Assembly (NCBI GenBank): GCA_963205455.1
Contig: CAUJJL010000196.1
Coordinates: 37,276 to 101,275 of the forward strand
Origin: Verrucomicrobiota bacterium
Lineage (GTDB): Bacteria > Verrucomicrobiota > Verrucomicrobiia > Opitutales > Opitutaceae
Reading direction: 5' to 3'
DNA length: 64,000 bases
The notes under the pieces were generated by a model. It was not told where the DNA came from. It made no database searches and saw only the letters and a program-made list of their open reading frames with translations. Positions 61,503-64,000 of this stretch are shown here, one piece after another. The stretch's first letter is position 1. Each line of letters opens with the position of its first letter. The position numbers and the translations under genes were made by a program.

Positions 61503-62993
61503 ATGCCGACCATCAACCAAGACGAGATCAACAACGTAGCCTGGCGTGCGTGCGATACCTTCCGCGGCACCCTCGATCCGTCAGACTACAAGAACTACAT
61601 TCTCGTGATGCTGTTCCTGAAGTATGTCAGCGACGTCATCAAGGACCACCGCGCGACGTACCTGCTGGAGTTCAAGGGAGACGAGGCGCGCGTGGCGCGT
61701 CGTCTATCCCGCGAACGATTCCTCCTCCCTGCCCGCTGCGATTTCGACAGCCTCTACGCCCGGCGAAACGACGCCGACATCGGCCAGCAGATCAACATCG
61801 CGCTCGAACAGATCGAGGAAGCCAACAAGGCCAAACTCGAGGGCGTGTTCCGAGAAGTGGACTTCAATTCCGAGGGCAAACTCGGTCAGACCAAGGAGCG
61901 CAACACCCGCATCAAGGGCCTGCTTGAGGTCTTCGCCGATCCTCGTCTCGACCTCCGTCCGTCCACGATTGGCGACGAGGATGTGATCGGAAACGTCTAC
62001 GAGTATCTGCTGGAGCGTTTCGCGTCCGACGCCGGCAAGAAGGCCGGTGAGTTCTACACGCCTGGGCAGGTATCCACACTCCTCGCCCGTCTTCTCAAAC
62101 CCAAGAAGGGCGATACGATTTGCGACCCCACCTGCGGTTCCGGCTCCCTGCTCATCAAAGTCGGACGCCAGGCTGACAAGCGCGACTTTGCTCTCTTCGG
62201 TCAGGAGAGCAACGGCACGACGCACGCCCTCTGTCGCATGAACATGTTCCTGCACGGCATGGACAGCTTCCGGATCGAATGGGGCGACACCCTGCGCAAC
62301 CCCCGCCTCATCGAGGGCGACCGCCTTATGAAATTCGACATCGTCGTGTCCAATCCGCCGTTCTCGCTCGACCAGTGGGGCATCGATGAGGCGGAGGCGG
62401 ACCCGTTTCATCGCTACCACCGCGGTCTTCCGCCGAAGGGCAAGGGCGACTACGCTTTCATCACGCACATGATCGAGACGGCCCGCGAGAAGATTGGCCG
62501 CATCGGCGTTGTTGTGCCGCATGGCGTGCTTTTCCGCGGTGCGGCCGAGGGTCGTATCCGCCAGAAACTGATTCAGGAAAACCTCCTCGAAGCCGTGATC
62601 GGCCTTCCGGCCAATCTCTTCTTCGGCACCGGCATCCCCGCCGCGATTCTCCTTTTCAACAAAGGCAAGACCCACGGCGACATCCTCTTTGTCGACGCCT
62701 CGCGCGAGTTTGAAGACGCGAAGAACCAGAACCGGCTTACCGAAGCCCACCTCGACAAGATTGTCGCCACCTACACCGCGTTCCAGACGGTGGACAAATA
62801 CGCCTACCGCGCCACTGCACAGGAGATCGCTGACAACGACTACAATCTGAACATCCCACGCTACGTGGACACGTTCGAGGAGGAAGCCGAGATCGATCTC
62901 AAGGCGGTGAAGAAAGAAATCGCCCGCATCGAACGCGAACTTGTCACCGTCCGCCAGAAGATGGACGGCTACCTGAAGGAGCTCGGGCTATGA
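61503..62993 (+). CDS. hsdM: type I restriction-modification DNA methyltransferase subunit
   Basis: The product has 496 residues, normal for HsdM. The N-terminal helical domain (YKNYILVMLFLKYVSDVIK) is followed by the N6-adenine methyltransferase core: GEFYTPGQVSTLLARLL, SAM-binding DPTCGSGSLLIKVG (Asp208), FGQESNGTTHALCRMNMFLHG, and catalytic NPPF (Asn284). The C-terminal ~60 residues form the helix that meets HsdS (ERELVTVRQKMDGYLKEL). With HsdS it methylates adenine in the target site. Its TGA overlaps the ATG of the GxxExxY gene (ATGA). The restriction subunit HsdR is not in the window and may lie beyond the end. Confidence 0.96.
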   Translation: MPTINQDEINNVAWRACDTFRGTLDPSDYKNYILVMLFLKYVSDVIKDHRATYLLEFKGDEARVARRLSRERFLLPARCDFDSLYARRNDADIGQQINIALEQIEEANKAKLEGVFREVDFNSEGKLGQTKERNTRIKGLLEVFADPRLDLRPSTIGDEDVIGNVYEYLLERFASDAGKKAGEFYTPGQVSTLLARLLKPKKGDTICDPTCGSGSLLIKVGRQADKRDFALFGQESNGTTHALCRMNMFLHGMDSFRIEWGDTLRNPRLIEGDRLMKFDIVVSNPPFSLDQWGIDEAEADPFHRYHRGLPPKGKGDYAFITHMIETAREKIGRIGVVVPHGVLFRGAAEGRIRQKLIQENLLEAVIGLPANLFFGTGIPAAILLFNKGKTHGDILFVDASREFEDAKNQNRLTEAHLDKIVATYTAFQTVDKYAYRATAQEIADNDYNLNIPRYVDTFEEEAEIDLKAVKKEIARIERELVTVRQKMDGYLKELGL

Positions 62994-63511
62994 GCGGAGA
63001 ACCTGAAGCCTCACGCGAAGCCGCGAAGGCGCGAAGCTGGGACGCGGAAACACTGTCCACGCTTGTTGTGAACTGCGCGTACAACCTTCACGTTGAGGCA
63101 GGTCCCGGGCTCCTGGAGTCGGTTTATGAAGTCGTGTTGGCAAGGATGTTGGAGGAGAGGGGCGCCAGGGTTCTGCGACAGGTTCCGGTGCCCATTGTAT
63201 TGATGGGCATGTCCTTTGACGAGGGGTTCCGTGCTGACCTTATTGTGGAGGGCAAACTTCTCGTCGAACTGAAGTCCGTTGAGAAGCTGGCTCCTGTGCA
63301 TGCCAAACAGACACTCACCTACATTCGATTGCTTGGCCTTCCCATCGGCCTGCTCATCAACTTCGGAGCGCCCACGTTCAAGGAAGGCATCGAGCGCATC
63401 GTGAATCGTCACGATAACTTCGCGTCTTCGCGCCTTCGCGTGAACCAAGGTCTGCCGACTGGAATTTCACGCGAAGCCGCGAAGGCGCGAAGCAGGGAGG
63501 ATATGCCATGA
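62990..63511 (+). CDS. GxxExxY protein with PD-(D/E)XK-like motif
   Basis: The product has 173 residues. The signature is GPGLLESVYE, with Gly40, Glu43 and Tyr46. A nuclease-like Asp83-x9-Glu93-x-Lys95 (RADLIVEGKLLVELK) follows, as in the PD-(D/E)XK fold attributed to this family. Many copies occur in Verrucomicrobia and Planctomycetes genomes; the role is unknown. The N-terminus (SREAAKARSWDAE) and the C-terminus (SRLRVNQGLPTGISREAAKARS) are encoded by the GCGAAG hairpin repeats described separately, so these ends may not be structural. It starts within the hsdM stop (ATGA) and its stop overlaps the ATG of the remnant behind it. Confidence 0.82.
   Translation: MSGEPEASREAAKARSWDAETLSTLVVNCAYNLHVEAGPGLLESVYEVVLARMLEERGARVLRQVPVPIVLMGMSFDEGFRADLIVEGKLLVELKSVEKLAPVHAKQTLTYIRLLGLPIGLLINFGAPTFKEGIERIVNRHDNFASSRLRVNQGLPTGISREAAKARSREDMP
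63011..63036. repeat. GCGAAG repeat, forward orientation, unit A
   Basis: TCACGCGAAGCCGCGAAGGC continues into GCGAAG; the word recurs at 63467-63492, 63589-63614 (diverged) and 63868-63893. It lies inside the GxxExxY reading frame near its N-terminus. Confidence 0.85.
63418..63492. repeat. GCGAAG inverted-repeat pair in GxxExxY copy 1
   Basis: The reverse arm lies at 63418-63444 and the forward arm at about 63466-63492, with a spacer of about 21 bases. The two 28-base arms differ at about two positions, so a strong hairpin can form. Both arms are within the reading frame of the GxxExxY gene, near its C-terminus. Confidence 0.85.
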
Positions 63512-63567
63512 ACAATCATGCCCATGCAAGATCGTCATTTACCCGGCCGAAGACGGGTGACCCGACA
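63508..63567 (+). pseudogene. decayed copy of the 5' end of the RhuM-type gene
   Basis: These 60 bases align over their length with the first 60 bases of the RhuM-type gene at 63909. There is one single-base deletion near base 20 and about 80% identity otherwise (shared ATGCCC, ATCGTCAT and CCCGAC words). The deletion shifts the frame. This remnant links the first GxxExxY copy to the second and marks the tandem duplication end. Confidence 0.7.
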
Positions 63568-63912
63568 ATGAGCGGAGAATTTGAGGTCTCGCGCGAAGCT
63601 GCGAAGGCGCGAACCAGGGACGCGGAAGCGCTGTCCACGCTTGTTGTGGATTGCGCGTTTCTTGTGCGGGTGAAGTCCGTTGAGAAGCTGGCTCCGGTGC
63701 ATGCCAAACAGGCACTCACCTACATTCAATTGCTTGGCCTTCCGATCGACCTGCTCATCAACTTCGGAGCGCCCACGTTCAAGGAAGGCATCGAGCGCAT
63801 CGTGAATCATCACGATAACTTCGCGTCTTCGCGCCTTCGCGTGAACCAAGGTCTGCCGGCTGGAATCTCACGCGAAGCCGCGAAGGCGCGAAGATGGGAG
63901 GATGTCCCATGA
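63568..63912 (+). pseudogene. internally deleted second GxxExxY copy
   Basis: From the ATG at 63568 the sequence repeats the gene at 62990 (578 bases apart), but 177 bases are missing in frame (the offset falls to 401 bases before 63672). The 59 lost codons include the GxxExxY signature and Asp83; Glu93 is changed to Arg at the junction, so the nuclease-like motif is gone. The frame remains open to a TGA at 63910-63912 that overlaps the RhuM-type ATG. An upstream ATG at 63508, also in this frame, could start translation through the remnant. The product, if made, would not be a working GxxExxY protein. Confidence 0.75.
63819..63893. repeat. GCGAAG inverted-repeat pair in GxxExxY copy 2
   Basis: This is the second copy of the hairpin pair, 401 bases from the first. 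The reverse arm is at 63819-63845 and the forward arm at about 63867-63893. It shares nearly all bases with copy 1. Confidence 0.85.
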
Positions 63913-64000
63913 GCGACAATGCCCCCGACAAAATCGTCATCTACCCTGCCAAAGATGGACGCCCCGACGTCCGCCTCCGCGTTGAGGCCGGCACCGTTTG
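63909..64000 (+). CDS. RhuM-family protein, N-terminus only (cut by window end)
   Basis: Thirty codons are visible from the ATG at 63909, which overlaps the preceding TGA (ATGA). The start DNAPDKIVIYPAKDGRPDV and VRLRVEAGTV matches the N-terminus of RhuM-type proteins (pattern: I-x-I-Y-x-x-x-D-G-x-x-x-x-x-x-R-x-x-x-x-T-V, before a W-L-T-Q segment). RhuM genes often sit inside type I restriction loci; the role is not settled. The rest of the gene is outside the window. Confidence 0.6.
   Translation, partial: MSDNAPDKIVIYPAKDGRPDVRLRVEAGTV

Noticed and set aside
63011..63899. CRISPR-like array from repeated GCGAAG words
   Set aside because: Copies are not evenly spaced, some are inverted, and they lie inside duplicated coding sequence. 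There are no unique spacers of constant size.

Overview
The window looks like a chromosomal segment of a high-GC Gram-negative member of Verrucomicrobiota, most likely Opitutaceae-like. This is inferred from gene content, not from a ribosomal marker. The supporting traits are a dnaG-rpoD pair, SPINDLY/GT41-type TPR glycosyltransferase paralogues, a TonB-dependent receptor with an SPFEV-type plug start and a coiled-coil N-terminus but no SusD partner, two GxGYxYP-domain proteins, sodium:solute symporters beside glycoside hydrolases, and GCGAAG-rich and CACAGAT-type intergenic repeats. No rRNA, tRNA, CRISPR array or transposase was found.

Layout. (1) 1-5.1 kb: three minus-strand GT41/OGT-like proteins, the first cut by the window edge and the other two coupled by an ATGA overlap. 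(2) 5.2-10.5 kb: plus-strand signalling genes, namely an HDOD protein, a PAS histidine kinase with a receiver, and a membrane hybrid kinase. (3) 10.5-22.2 kb: housekeeping block with rpoD and dnaG, an exported unknown protein, a DUF362 protein, a lone nuoA, an EIIA-diadenylate cyclase-like fusion, rpmG with a clear terminator, mrp, tolB and accA. (4) 22.3-44.7 kb: a long, all-minus-strand catabolic region: M20 hydrolase, DegT aminotransferase, cysteine hydrolase, Na+ symporter, two copies of a two-gene module (small secreted beta-rich protein plus GxGYxYP protein), a GH42-like hydrolase, a Tat-exported heparinase II/III-like lyase, an S9 peptidase, a TonB receptor, a LacI-type regulator and a TIM-barrel epimerase-like protein. 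(5) 44.8-57.5 kb: a mostly plus-strand cluster of tightly overlapping genes: GH78-like rhamnosidase, PmoA/DUF6807 protein, class V PLP enzyme, BNR-repeat protein, a large secreted unknown protein, M28 peptidase, Na+ symporter and secreted S51 dipeptidase, plus a divergent secreted RidA. (6) 57.5-60.1 kb: an island of interspersed repeats and a minus-strand GH-A (cellulase-like) hydrolase. (7) 60.1-64 kb: an AT-rich boundary followed by a type I restriction-modification locus (half-size HsdS, HsdM, a GxxExxY protein, a tandem but internally deleted second copy, and the start of a RhuM-type gene cut by the window end).

How the genes may work together (inference). Regions 4 and 5 look like two loci for degrading plant or algal polysaccharides and possibly glycopeptides. 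The TonB receptor would bring in oligomers, and lyases and hydrolases would cut them in the periplasm. Sodium symporters would import the products, and PLP enzymes, epimerase-like proteins and amidohydrolases would process them. The LacI-type regulator has a candidate auto-operator at its own promoter. The least described pieces are the duplicated small-protein/GxGYxYP module, the EIIA-cyclase fusion, and the repeat-built duplication inside the restriction locus.
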